Source of the DNA: a virus
IMG/VR virus record: IMGVR_UViG_3300042391_000288
Span: 1 to 30,185 of that record
Direction: 5' to 3' (one strand)
DNA: 30,185 bases
Shown here: positions 18,501 to 23,711 of the stretch, one piece after another
Position numbering within the stretch: the stretch's first letter is position 1
Layout: each line of letters begins with the position of its first letter
Translations under genes and position numbers: made by a program
The notes under the pieces: model-generated
Told to the model about the DNA's origin: nothing
The model's input: only the letters and a program-made list of their open reading frames with translations
Databases searched by the model: none

Positions 18501-21292
18501 ATAAATTACACGGACTATTTGACGGAGAAGTAGTAACTATTTCTGTAATAACTCCGAACGGTACTTTTAGCGAAACGAATGTTGCTGTGACTATCATTAA
18601 TGGTAATACATTTAGTTACTTAAACACTGGTGTAGATACCGCAATTATTACCTCTAGTGGTCAAGTTACTGTTGCATTAAAAACAAATGATAGGATCACA
18701 TTCCGTAAAGATACTAGTGACGGCAGTTATGCTCCACGAGCCGACGAATATGATACACAGATTACCGGCGGCAATCTAGCATATTCTACAGCTAGCGGAT
18801 TAGCAGCCGATGATATTATCCTAGACGGTGACGGATTAATTACACCTGACACTAGTCATGCTCCTGAAGAAATAGTCCCTGGGCATGTAACTGATACAGT
18901 GGCAATTAAAGTATTCCACAGACCATCAGGCGGCTGTCCAAACATTTTGTTTAACAGCCACATCGGCGACGGAACTACTACTAGTTTTACCATTGGCCAG
19001 TATTTCCAAAATCAACAGTCTGTGATAGTTAAACTAGATGATGCAATACAGTTGTTAAACTTTAACTACACAATTGATTATCAAACTAATACTGTTATAT
19101 TTGAATCTGCTCCTGCAAACCAATCAAAGGTTACTATTTTAAGCATTAGTTTCAATAGTGCAAATATACTTGATCTTGATTATTTTGTATCGGACGGAGT
19201 TACTACTGAGTATATTACCAAGGCAAGTTGGTTACCAACTATAACATCTACAGTATTAGTAAATGGCGAAACATATAGCTATGTGTTGTTTAGTACAGAC
19301 GATACCTATACAGATAAAGTAGGTGAGTCGTGGAGATCGCGTGCCGGTATACGATTCGAAACAGCACCTCCGGTTGGGGCCATAATAAATTATGTAATTG
19401 ATGCTAACGGATTTGAACAAACAGCTAGTATTGTTAAGTCAGATACTGTGACCTTTACTACAGGTGTTCAAACTTACTCGTTAATTAATGCGGTAGGAGT
19501 AAACAGTCCATTAGATCAAAACGTGCTAGTAAAAACTGGACAACGTATTTTAAGACCAGCAAGTGCAAACTATTTTACAATGAATGACGATCAGTTAGTG
19601 TATGCCCTACGAGATTACAAATATTTAAATCTCGGAGTTAATGCTACTGATTTAACAGTTTATGTTGGTAGTAATTTATTGGCATTGGGCGCTGACTATG
19701 ATGTGGAATTCGACTACGAAGGAGCGATATACAGCTTAGTAGAAAATTCCACAGATATCCTTAGCGGCACAGACTACGAGGTTGATGATATTTTGACAAT
19801 CTCCGGCGGAACAGTATCTACTCTTGGATCTAGTGCAAAATTTTTAGTAACTCGAGTAAATGCATCCGGTCGAATCCAAACGTTAGAACCTATTGAACTA
19901 GGATCTTATGTTGTAGTTCCGGATGGCGTGATTATTTTATCAGGCGGGTCTGGCACCGATGCAACAATCAGCGCAACATTTGAAATTACTACAAATAGTC
20001 CTAACATTAGTGTAACGGTAAATCCTGCAAAGTATATTAGTGGAGAAAAACTAACTATAGTCATTGATAATGACGCCGAGTATACTATAACAAATAATAC
20101 TATTACCTTCACCGATACATATCCAGTTGGAACAATTTTTGAAGTAATAAGTTTTTACAATCACAATGTATTAGGTATAGAACGTACAGTTGACGAACTA
20201 ATTCCGACAACGGCTATAGCTAACGGTACAGCAGAATACTACGAGCTTGCTGGCAAACTAGGTGGCAAATTTAAATTAAGAAATACTGCAATATCGGGAG
20301 ATTTTGTTTGGGTTATTAAAAACAGTACACTATTGATGAGTGGTGTTGATTACAGATTAGATACTGATCATACTACTATTAAACTAAACAATTATCTGTT
20401 CGACGGCGATGTAATCCAAATAATTGCCTTTACAAATACAGTAGTACATGATAGTTTTGCCTATATGCAGTTTAAGGATATGTTGAATCGTGTACATTAT
20501 AAACGATTGAATAAAGCTAAGTCAACTAGATTAGATAAAGATCTAACACAGTTCTCTAAGACTATTACAGTACTAGACGGTACTGTATTAGATACTCCGG
20601 TTGCAAGTAAAAACCTACCCGGTATCATTGAAATCAATGGCGAGCGTATTGAGTACTTTAACAAAGTAGGCAATGTCTTAAGTCAGTTACGTAGAGGTAC
20701 ATTGGGTACAGGTATTCCTGTGCTTCACGGTAAAGATAGCCAAATTTTAAATATTGGATCTAGTGAAACTATTCCCTACAAGGACGAATATGTGATTAAA
20801 ACACATACCGCCGATGGTATTAGTAACACTTATGACTTACCGTTTACTCCGTCGATTACTACCGTTGGGAATAACATAGCTACCGACTTTGATGTATTTG
20901 TTGGTGGATATCGATTAAAGAAAAAAGAGTATACAATTTTTGCTAAGATTGACGGAGCAACTGGTCAACTAGTCCATCCTGATTATCCTGATAGTGTTGA
21001 AGGAGATATTACATTGCCTGCAGAATTTAGTAACACACCATCAACTAATTCTGCTATTAAACTAACCGCTACTCCGGAGTTGGGAGCTAAGATCGTTGTG
21101 GTTAAAAAGCAAGGAAAACTATGGAATGATCTAGGACAACGTCTAGCTAAATCAGATAATTCTGTGTCTAATTTCTTAAAAACTACTGGCACTAACTGGG
21201 TAGAATCATACCTAGATAAATATGAAGATAGAGTCTTAGGCGGCGACGGCAATCCTCTTCAAACCGGCGACGGTGAACCACTGGAATATTAA
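6563..21292 (+). CDS. Giant modular baseplate wedge protein (gp7 position), 4909 residues
   Basis: One open frame of 14,730 bases with no stop, starting at the ATG of a TAATG overlap with gene 6, with GGGAG 6 bases upstream. Its place directly after gp6 and its N-terminus ('LLPRFYRTNGNKKFLQATLD', then an aromatic WNPHICW...YYWLPFG block, residues 1-165) suggest the gp7-type wedge protein. T4 gp7 is 1032 residues. Approximate layout: core 1-165; cupredoxin-like 194-275; HGL module 515-595; core 1100-1500, Trp-rich near 1216; chitin-binding-like modules 1533-1577 and 1790-1836; core 1835-1955 with 'YLENIIQNDVSQYKFYQGMI'; FG-GAP-like propeller 2185-2690 containing a second HGL module; core 2735-3035; G-x-G-Y modules 3071-3145; core 3157-3393 ending 'REVKPYRTKVREYV'; then beta repeats to the end. 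No transmembrane segment, signal peptide or enzyme motif was seen. The family name is inferred. Exterior or fibre-like domains are plausible. Confidence 0.65.
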   Translation: MAYSKNQNEPKVPISNVEKRTTSDLLPRFYRTNGNKKFLQATLDQLTQPGTVKKLNGYIGRASAKAATSNDIFLQAPDKTRQDYQLEPAAIIKDYLGNTTFFKDYIDHINHIEVFDGNIKNHSRLNKEEFYSWNPHICWDKFVNYQQYYWLPFGPTPIEVLGNQLAIQSTYTVRSVDEVDNIAYLFTPNGLTRNPTLRLFRGQTYTFDIDAPGHPFSIKTQRVSGNLERYTQGVEGYAVEKGTITFTIPLTSPDVLFYVSENAVDTGGVFQILDIDENTSIDLGTDFLGKKTYTVPNGTAKGLSISNGMKLSFGGNVTPEKYGNGFWYVEGVGTEIQLVNEQELQVRTSFSVESQILFDNAPFDQLPFGDASVLPGTKDYITINRSSVDQNPWSRYNRWFHQDVVRAASIANGQEPDLDQTLRATRPIIEFNASIKLHNFGVKSKKAVDVIDNFTTDVFSTIEGTLGYNIDGIDLAEGMRVLFVADTDSMVRNKIFKVNFINVLPDSRQLSFDAATAVDIENDYITFTTEHGLNSKNQVTYLAEGNAPVSGLVNRQVYYVKAIDTFTIELYNNPTLTTKVDIFAPSLDIHKFELFPGYRRQITLIEEDDSNPQLYETVTVNYGQQELITSSITGNQGQTYWYNGTTWKLGQVKNSVNQPPLFDIFDINGNSYSDNSVYDGSTFAGTKIFSYKVGSGSNDSELGFSLTYQNINNIGDIVFEFNLLKDTFAYKNVTDILYKNTDVGYVKITRELDRYSFENAWKTSLIENSQPVVRIFKESGLINNFPIDVYDDLTALDDLEVRVYVNGKRIAKDAYTIETGIVRKHVVLNTEVALTDIVTLRCFSAQSKNDIGYYELPLSLQNNPLNNNIEQFTLGEVIDHVDSIIDNISVFQGVYPGDGNLRDIGNLSAYGTRFVQHSGPMNNSLYHLGSTNANVIKALDQARIDYGKFKRAFIIAATESGIDTDPRQHVDFILQRVNGARPKTDAYYLSDMFGYTASNRIEYTVVDSRIKMYPLTSAFNLDDCSNKSINVYLNGNQLIYGRDYIFGTDVFFEILTDIQEDDLIEAFEFESTDGCFCPPTPTKLGLYPKFVPKKYIDDTYIEPTEVIQGHDGSITIAFGDYRDDLLLELETRIFNNIKVHYNTDIFDVYDFIPGYNRKVPYSRTEVDTILSKYFFQWTINIQEDFTKDTWYDQTNSFTYNYRGSYTPDNLDVPAAWRGIYRWLFDTDRPHTNPWECLGFSIEPSWWQTVYGPAPYTSDNLVLWDDIKEGIVREPGVPVRRNPKFAKPILAQGLPVDDQGKLVSPKDSGLVQGTIQTGDGGYYTFGDHSMVETAWRRSSYLPFALIQACLLMQPNHVLGRCLDRSRIQRNLNNQLIYSSTGLRIRLEDIVVPSTSNRNNDTRQYACGLINYVIDYLSSENIIRIDQYAVDLKSLTNNLASRLGAFTNKPKYRILLDSKNPSSSGGVFVPEEDYAVELNVSSAIKKVTYSGVVITKFADGFEVRGYNFDNPYFTYYPPVQDGKTINVGGISESYITWSPAQIYIAGKVVKNDNQYYRVKTNHTSGEQFDSNYYSRLAGLPIVGGRDVVLKKTWDLTDPRVIAYGTKFYTIQDVADFLQGYGVYLEQLGFVFDDFDNDLATITNWETSVKEFLFWSTQNWSAGAVISLSPCANKLVFNSVNSVVGDITDQFRGYSVYRVDGQKLDFETITAYRNGNVFILEPEDTNYGIFGVTLYLLQKEHVVILENKTLFNDTIYDREAGYRQERVKIIGYVTSEWTGGFEIPGFIYDQAIVSPWGAWTDYRLGDIVKHKEFYYSANTFLVGSEKFNNEDWVLLDEKPKSELLPNWDYKAETFTDFYDLDSDNLDSGQQKIAQHLIGYQKRQYLENIIQNDVSQYKFYQGMIIEKGTQNVLNKLFDVLSADGTESLTFDEEWAFRVGEYGSVDTFNEIEFILDEASFKINPQPLELVDSLDVSALDFVYRQKPSDVYIKPANYTSNVWPTTNTTLDYLRTPGYVRKEDVQVNVDTLDDLVSYDISSFVEGDYVWTAFEPTVNRWNIYRFTSAPFVITNVTYSNSVVTVECDQTITLENLNVGDFIGLENVQSLKGFYKVTSKTLNKFTFSASLVGFSEFTESNKQEILPYVLTLQRVSNIDDANDIIPQRIKTDELIWADNNGNDQWTVYKNAGTYRRSTIVNSDPAEELNFGLASAISDSGNIAAISDTGGITIYQKGTADNSWKVNGRITRDDPNLTTTISTISLVTRLSNISTVTTATDHGLINGDIVSVLSSTDTTFTEKNVEVTVTGLKKFTYANIGSNVSSIGGIVVRTPTAAFGAMIKLSPDAYWLAIADINHSSNKGRVSMYTRQNNGEYLFKSHVVSQSPTVDEYFGNNIAFAKTDSGYLSVISAPGSDSVYVYNYVASWASAGVLTNDPSFGHDIALTHTGNILIVSAPRAASSSGSVFVYEYNGSTYDLANTLTADIANDAEMFGESAAISSNGNYIAVSATMADTGNTIDAGRVLVYKLDDASYVSGLPYQTIYSPRSETNEKFGFNIDFMNGSETLAVFSKHGDVDTTTSFDQYSEKLYPNSTVDGDRYVNDPASEPQQTSITFDNNSLRLIDRNINVGRIDIFDRYNTKFIYGESLSNTSLLWSGYGEDIAVGSDVILVSAIRESDSSKAESGTVYSYVKPVGTTSWTPFHVELPTIDIDKIKKVFLYNKVTSSIVTYLDVIDPIQGKIPGVADQEIRFKTFFDPATYSIGSAAVNVDDGANWTKNQVGMLWWDLTNAKFIDPRSGNITYRSSVWNQLYDTASIDVYEWVETSLLPSLWNKQADTEAGLAKGISGQSKYGDSIYSVSKRYDSISQTFKETYYYWVKNKKNTPNVPGRTLSAFDTASLIADPVAYGYPCIAFTGTNSLSLINLSRYLQDKNIVLNVQYWLSDYKNSNYHSQWKLLSTNETTVIPSLIEKKWFHSLVGKDDNDRVVPNIDLPVKHRYGIEFRPRQSMFVNRIEALKQFIERVNTVINTKLISDDYDLTDLEQFEAEPSTISAEWDRVIDTDAELRFVPTILLDTATVTPVVVNGRIVSVTITNSGRGYGTLREYAEGLWYGPNISVTGPGSDAVIKTIIDAAGQVVDTVILNQGRGYTNDTSLVIRDFKVLVHSDTTSYDTWSIYAWNKAIGEWTRVRSQSYDVRKYWKYLDWYEAGYNQFVKIDFLVENTYELVTTDIPLGSIAKVKNIGSGGWLLLEKFNNLSTIDYTQNFRVIGREHGTVEFLSNLYKFNTSTVGYDGPLFDADIYDNSPTTELKIILNAIKDKILIDEFRVEFLKLFFASVRYALTEQVFIDWAFKTSFVKSMHNVGELKQKVTYNSDNLEFFESYIREVKPYRTKVREYVSNYSSLDRSQSSVTDFDLLPVINNQLEVNPLTVHINSNGEVVTGFTEIDTYPWKHWNDHVGYEIISIKVVDGGTGYETRPIVEISGVQVPGATSAYFKVTDGTGNNDFVIKLTDPAKIQNARDQINGVVPRLHITGLIIKSTADYNPNYSYHYDPDTIDFFEVAMEVCDATFDYTEEYLDEAGGAFLPGLRLCPWNSLLVEEIAGVQVPGDTTLPASAVAYISNGKVIRIDIVNAGTRWVSTPTITIRGGNTAGVDTTARAVAIIGNGVIRTNYIKIKFDRTSKVYEITELAQAETFTGSGSKTQFSLRWSPDIKFGNSTVTIDNTDVLKDDYTLTTVTSTSRGYTSYSGLLTFVTPPPLGSVIEITYNKNYVHLNALDRINFYYNPTTGQIGKDLAQLMTGIDYGGVQITGLGFGVNVGWDALPWFTDAWDAVDPTFEDYIATVSTVTYAYRMPYVPAVGQEINIYVSKNIPTIIVETIGEVDAALAEIEPGDLVVNESRRVVINNATVPATLYVWDGSEWNNSNIVASSSYLPSVRIDDSNYLTINQTNDAAIMTSFIGDGEVDIVTLPTSPIATVSVIKISRSADVATAVTDKLHGLFDGEVVTISVITPNGTFSETNVAVTIINGNTFSYLNTGVDTAIITSSGQVTVALKTNDRITFRKDTSDGSYAPRADEYDTQITGGNLAYSTASGLAADDIILDGDGLITPDTSHAPEEIVPGHVTDTVAIKVFHRPSGGCPNILFNSHIGDGTTTSFTIGQYFQNQQSVIVKLDDAIQLLNFNYTIDYQTNTVIFESAPANQSKVTILSISFNSANILDLDYFVSDGVTTEYITKASWLPTITSTVLVNGETYSYVLFSTDDTYTDKVGESWRSRAGIRFETAPPVGAIINYVIDANGFEQTASIVKSDTVTFTTGVQTYSLINAVGVNSPLDQNVLVKTGQRILRPASANYFTMNDDQLVYALRDYKYLNLGVNATDLTVYVGSNLLALGADYDVEFDYEGAIYSLVENSTDILSGTDYEVDDILTISGGTVSTLGSSAKFLVTRVNASGRIQTLEPIELGSYVVVPDGVIILSGGSGTDATISATFEITTNSPNISVTVNPAKYISGEKLTIVIDNDAEYTITNNTITFTDTYPVGTIFEVISFYNHNVLGIERTVDELIPTTAIANGTAEYYELAGKLGGKFKLRNTAISGDFVWVIKNSTLLMSGVDYRLDTDHTTIKLNNYLFDGDVIQIIAFTNTVVHDSFAYMQFKDMLNRVHYKRLNKAKSTRLDKDLTQFSKTITVLDGTVLDTPVASKNLPGIIEINGERIEYFNKVGNVLSQLRRGTLGTGIPVLHGKDSQILNIGSSETIPYKDEYVIKTHTADGISNTYDLPFTPSITTVGNNIATDFDVFVGGYRLKKKEYTIFAKIDGATGQLVHPDYPDSVEGDITLPAEFSNTPSTNSAIKLTATPELGAKIVVVKKQGKLWNDLGQRLAKSDNSVSNFLKTTGTNWVESYLDKYEDRVLGGDGNPLQTGDGEPLEY
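7142..7385 (+). other. Cupredoxin-like domain inside the giant wedge protein
   Basis: Residues about 194-275 run 'NPTLRLFRGQTYTFDI', 'GHPFSIKTQRV', 'GTITFTIPLTSPDVLFYV' and end 'GGVFQILD'. This is the plastocyanin-like pattern often found in proteins of marine phages and bacteria. The first copper-type His is present (His214), but the usual late Cys/His/Met cluster is replaced by 'YVSENAVDTGG', so a structural role is more likely than metal binding. Confidence 0.6.
11159..12078 (+). other. Two carbohydrate-binding-like (CBM5/12-type) modules in the giant protein
   Basis: Residues about 1533-1577 ('ITWSPAQIYIAGKVVKND', 'QYYRVKTNHTSGEQFD') and 1790-1836 ('AWTDYRLGDIVKHKEFYYSA', 'EDWVLLD') share the pattern Trp...Tyr-x-x-Gly-x-x-Val...Tyr-Tyr...Phe...Tyr/Trp. 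It resembles small chitin-binding modules. About 650 bases of other sequence separate the two. The assignment is from motif shape only. Confidence 0.4.
13151..14640 (+). other. Seven-bladed FG-GAP-like beta-propeller in the giant protein
   Basis: Residues about 2197-2690 contain seven blade starts: FGLASAIS, FGAMIKLS, FGNNIAFA, FGHDIALT, FGESAAIS, FGFNIDFM and YGEDIAVG. Each is followed by a strand of the type 'GNYIAVS' and most by a 'GRVLVYK'-like strand. This matches the FG-GAP repeats of integrin-alpha-type propellers. The gap between blades 1 and 2 is longer because an HGL module is inserted there (about 13310-13530). The usual DxDxDG calcium loops are not evident. Confidence 0.65.
16971..17343 (+). 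repeat. Exact 16-base direct repeat, copies 357 bases apart
   Basis: CAGGAGTGCAAGTTCC occurs at 16971-16986 and 17328-17343. Both copies are in the same frame and encode GVQVPG within ISGVQVPGA and IAGVQVPGD. The spacing is exactly 119 codons, so recombination between the copies would delete or duplicate a segment without shifting the frame. Confidence 0.85.
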
Positions 21293-21293
21293 A

Positions 21294-22124
21294 ATGGCTA
21301 CAATAAACGAATTAGCAACGATAACTACACCATCAAATGACTCAGTAATTGTAGTCACTGATGCTACGTCTTCTAAGAAAATAACATTTCTTGATCTTAA
21401 AAGTAGTATAGTTCAAACAGCATCGGCTACTACATACGGCGTGATAAAAGTCGGATCCGGGTTAAACATCAGCGGATCCGGTGTAATGTCTGTAACTAAT
21501 TACAGTGATTACATATTACCTCCAGCAAGCGGCACAGCATTGGGCGGTATAATTGTTGGTAACGGACTAGCGGTAGATCAAAACGGTGTTATTAGTGTTG
21601 CTTCTCAAAATATACCACCCGCGAGCACTACAACGTACGGTTTAATAAAAGTTGGCTCGGGGCTGTCTGTAGTTAACGGCGCCCTAACAGCCGCTCCCCA
21701 GTATGAGCTACCTGCGGCTAGTGATACTACGTTGGGCGGCATAAAAGTTGGTTCCGGATTAGTAATTGAAGATTCAGTGCTGTCCACAGCAGGAAATTTT
21801 GTTATTACTGAATCTGATCAGATAATTTCTGAAGATTACATCACAACTGACAATAAAAAATCTTACAGTATTGGCCCGATTACTATTGATAAAACAATAA
21901 CATTTACCATTAGTAAAAATTCAACTTGGGTAATTTATAATCCCGAAGATGGAATTAATCCAATTCCTGCCCCAGCAAAGACTCCAATTCAGGAGCAAGA
22001 CACAGAAATTACAGATAATTACATCATACAAAACAATAAAATTGCCTCTAGTAATGGACCAATTACTATTGGCAGATCAGTAACAGTGGAAATTGCACCG
22101 TTATCTACGTGGATTATATTTTAA
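21294..22124 (+). CDS. Repeat-rich tail fibre or baseplate decoration protein
   Basis: A 276-residue protein of probable fibre type. The opening 'MATINELATI...DSVIVVTDATSSKKITF' resembles the N-terminal adaptor of small phage fibre proteins. Four imperfect units with a period of about 32 residues follow (about 45-68, 79-103, 111-134 and 143-166), each of the form T-x-x-G-x-I-x-V-G-x-G-L, linked by 'LP.A' stretches. The C-terminus holds two related blocks (about 175-216 and 236-276) sharing 'GPITI...STW'. An in-frame GTG at 21273 would overlap the giant gene. I prefer the ATG at 21294, one base after the giant gene stop, because it gives the usual fibre-type N-terminus. No strong ribosome site is visible, so translation may depend on the upstream gene. 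The exact virion position is unknown. Confidence 0.65.
   Translation: MATINELATITTPSNDSVIVVTDATSSKKITFLDLKSSIVQTASATTYGVIKVGSGLNISGSGVMSVTNYSDYILPPASGTALGGIIVGNGLAVDQNGVISVASQNIPPASTTTYGLIKVGSGLSVVNGALTAAPQYELPAASDTTLGGIKVGSGLVIEDSVLSTAGNFVITESDQIISEDYITTDNKKSYSIGPITIDKTITFTISKNSTWVIYNPEDGINPIPAPAKTPIQEQDTEITDNYIIQNNKIASSNGPITIGRSVTVEIAPLSTWIIF
21426..21791 (+). repeat. Four coding repeats of about 32 codons (GxIKVGSGL units)
   Basis: Units begin with TTYGVIKVGSGL, TALGGIIVGNGL, TTYGLIKVGSGL and TTLGGIKVGSGL. The same unit type recurs in the next gene (about 22320-22510: SVLGGVRVDG and SILGGVKVGTGL), so the repeat family spans two neighbouring genes. Confidence 0.75.
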
Positions 22125-22131
22125 ATAAATA
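22124..22131 (+). promoter_or_regulatory. Candidate T4-type late promoter AATAAATA
   Basis: AATAAATA begins at the last base of the preceding stop codon and lies 26 bases upstream of the next start. It matches NATAAATA and 7 of 8 bases of the T4 late consensus. It is followed by TTAGGAG, a good ribosome site, at 22141-22147. This spacing suits a short late-mRNA leader. Confidence 0.5.
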
Positions 22132-22157
22132 CATTATCAATTAGGAGTAATACAACT

Positions 22158-23081
22158 ATGGCAAATTTAAAACTTTTAGGAGCATCGTCTGGATACACAG
22201 AAGTATCTGCAGCTCCAAATGCCGTACCTACAACATTCATTCTGCCTTCAGCAGACGGTACAGCTGGACAAATTTTAAGCACTAACGGCGCAGGCCAGCT
22301 AGCGTTTATAACAAATCAAGCTGCATCATACACTTTACCGGCAGCATCTGCTTCGGTATTAGGCGGTGTTAGGGTTGACGGTACAACAATAACTATTAAC
22401 GGATCTGGAATAATTTCATCTGCATCTGCATACACATTACCAACCGCATCTGGTTCTATTCTAGGTGGTGTCAAAGTTGGCACAGGGTTAAGCATTCTTG
22501 CAGGAGTATTAAGTGTAGCAACTGATCTTGCAGCTGGATCGTTACAAGTTATCGACGACAACGAAGGTCCGAATACTTATCGCACTGCTCGAGTTGACAC
22601 AGCAACTGAAGGTACCCCCAACAGTATTGCTTGTCGAGATATCGAAGGAAACTTAAATGCTGTATTCTTCCAAGGAACCGCAACTAGTTCGCTGTTTGCT
22701 GACTTAGCTGAAAAATATATAGCTGATGCCGTGTATGACCACGGTACTGTGTTAGAATTTGGCGGTGCCCACGAAGTTACAATAGCTGAAGCTGAAACAA
22801 CTAAAGTTGCTGGTGTAGTATCTACTAGTCCTGGCTTTATAATGAACAGCGGACTAGAATGTTCAGTTAGCGCAGGCGAACGTACAGCCGTAGTAGCCCT
22901 ACAAGGTAGAGTTCCTGTTAAAGTTAAAGGTGTTGTCCGTAAGGGTGACATGATGGTTAGTGCAGGCAACGGATTTGCCAAGGCATCGGATGCACCAGCA
23001 ATCGGAACTATCATCGGTAAAGCACTAGAAAATTTTGATGGTCCAGAAGGGGTTATCGAAGTTGTAGTGGGACGAATTTAA
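22158..23081 (+). CDS. Tail fibre-type protein with C-terminal DLAE domain
   Basis: A 307-residue protein, preceded by a clear TAGGAG ribosome site 10 bases upstream. Residues 1-50 ('ANLKLLGASSGYTEV...FILPSADGTAGQILSTNG') match the opening of many marine phage fibre proteins. Residues about 54-118 carry two of the LP-A-S...LGG-V-x-V units seen in the preceding gene. Residues 141-161 are 'YRTARVDTATEGTPNSIACR' and lead into 'FADLAEKY' (about 180-187). A compact beta domain follows with 'VAGVVSTSPGFIMNS', 'VALQGRVPVKVKGVVRKGD' and 'IGKALENF'. That C-terminal arrangement resembles the Peptidase_G2-type self-cleaving or chaperone domain at fibre tips. I cannot confirm catalytic residues. It is likely a virion surface protein. 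Confidence 0.65.
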   Translation: MANLKLLGASSGYTEVSAAPNAVPTTFILPSADGTAGQILSTNGAGQLAFITNQAASYTLPAASASVLGGVRVDGTTITINGSGIISSASAYTLPTASGSILGGVKVGTGLSILAGVLSVATDLAAGSLQVIDDNEGPNTYRTARVDTATEGTPNSIACRDIEGNLNAVFFQGTATSSLFADLAEKYIADAVYDHGTVLEFGGAHEVTIAEAETTKVAGVVSTSPGFIMNSGLECSVSAGERTAVVALQGRVPVKVKGVVRKGDMMVSAGNGFAKASDAPAIGTIIGKALENFDGPEGVIEVVVGRI

Positions 23082-23099
23082 TTAAACAAAGAGAATACT

Positions 23100-23711
23100 A
23101 TGCAAGGTAAAGATCTATCAGGAATCCATATTGAGGGACATATTAAAATATGGTATCCCGAGTCCGGCGAAGTTGCTGTCAATAAGCGTAATGCTATCCA
23201 TTACGAAAATATGAGTGTCGCCCTTGCAGAGAGTATTGCCGATGCAGGTCAGGGTTTTATTAATAAAATGGCATTTGGTAACGGCGGCACTAGCGTCGAT
23301 CCAACTGGCATTATTACCTATCTTACTCCTAATTCAACGGGTACTAATGCTAGTCTGTATAATCAGACATACGAAAAAGTAGTCAACGATAGATCAAGCA
23401 GTAATTTAGATCCAACTAGAAATTATATTGAAACTCGACACGTAACTGGTAAAAATTATACAGACGTGTTTATAACCTGCTTATTAGACTACGGTGAACC
23501 TAACGGTCAAGAAGCATTTGATAACACCAGTAACAGCGATAGCGACTACGTATTTGATGAACTGGGATTAGTATCATATAGCGCAACAGGCAATCCTAGA
23601 TTGCTAACTCATGTTATTTTTCATCCAGTTCAGAAGTCATTAAACAGACTTATTCAGATTGACTACACAGTTAGAATTCAAAGTCTAACAGGACTAAGTG
23701 AGGTAGCTTAA
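23100..23711 (+). CDS. Conserved phage structural protein of unknown function
   Basis: A 203-residue protein in the fibre cluster. Visible stretches are 'IHIEGHIKIWYPESGEV', 'KRNAIHYENMSVALAESIAD', 'INKMAFGNGGTSVD', 'LDYGEPNGQEAFD', 'YVFDELGL' and 'THVIFHPVQKSLNRLI'. I recall similar proteins among marine T4-like phages without an assigned role. There is no signal peptide, membrane segment or enzyme motif. The His- and Asn-rich first third and beta-rich second half would suit a baseplate or fibre-attachment part. It starts 18 bases after the previous stop with a weak AAAGAGAA site. Its stop overlaps the next start (TAATG), which ties its expression to the fibre that follows. A fibre connector role is possible but unproven. 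Confidence 0.6.
   Translation: MQGKDLSGIHIEGHIKIWYPESGEVAVNKRNAIHYENMSVALAESIADAGQGFINKMAFGNGGTSVDPTGIITYLTPNSTGTNASLYNQTYEKVVNDRSSSNLDPTRNYIETRHVTGKNYTDVFITCLLDYGEPNGQEAFDNTSNSDSDYVFDELGLVSYSATGNPRLLTHVIFHPVQKSLNRLIQIDYTVRIQSLTGLSEVA

Noticed and set aside
21273-21293. GTG at 21273 as the start of the 276-residue gene
   Set aside because: It would add seven residues that overlap the giant gene. The ATG at 21294 gives the usual MATINEL-type fibre N-terminus.
22577-23014. Open frame of 145 codons on the minus strand
   Set aside because: It lies wholly inside the fibre gene on the + strand, has biased low-complexity composition and no ribosome site or gap. It is a shadow of the real gene.
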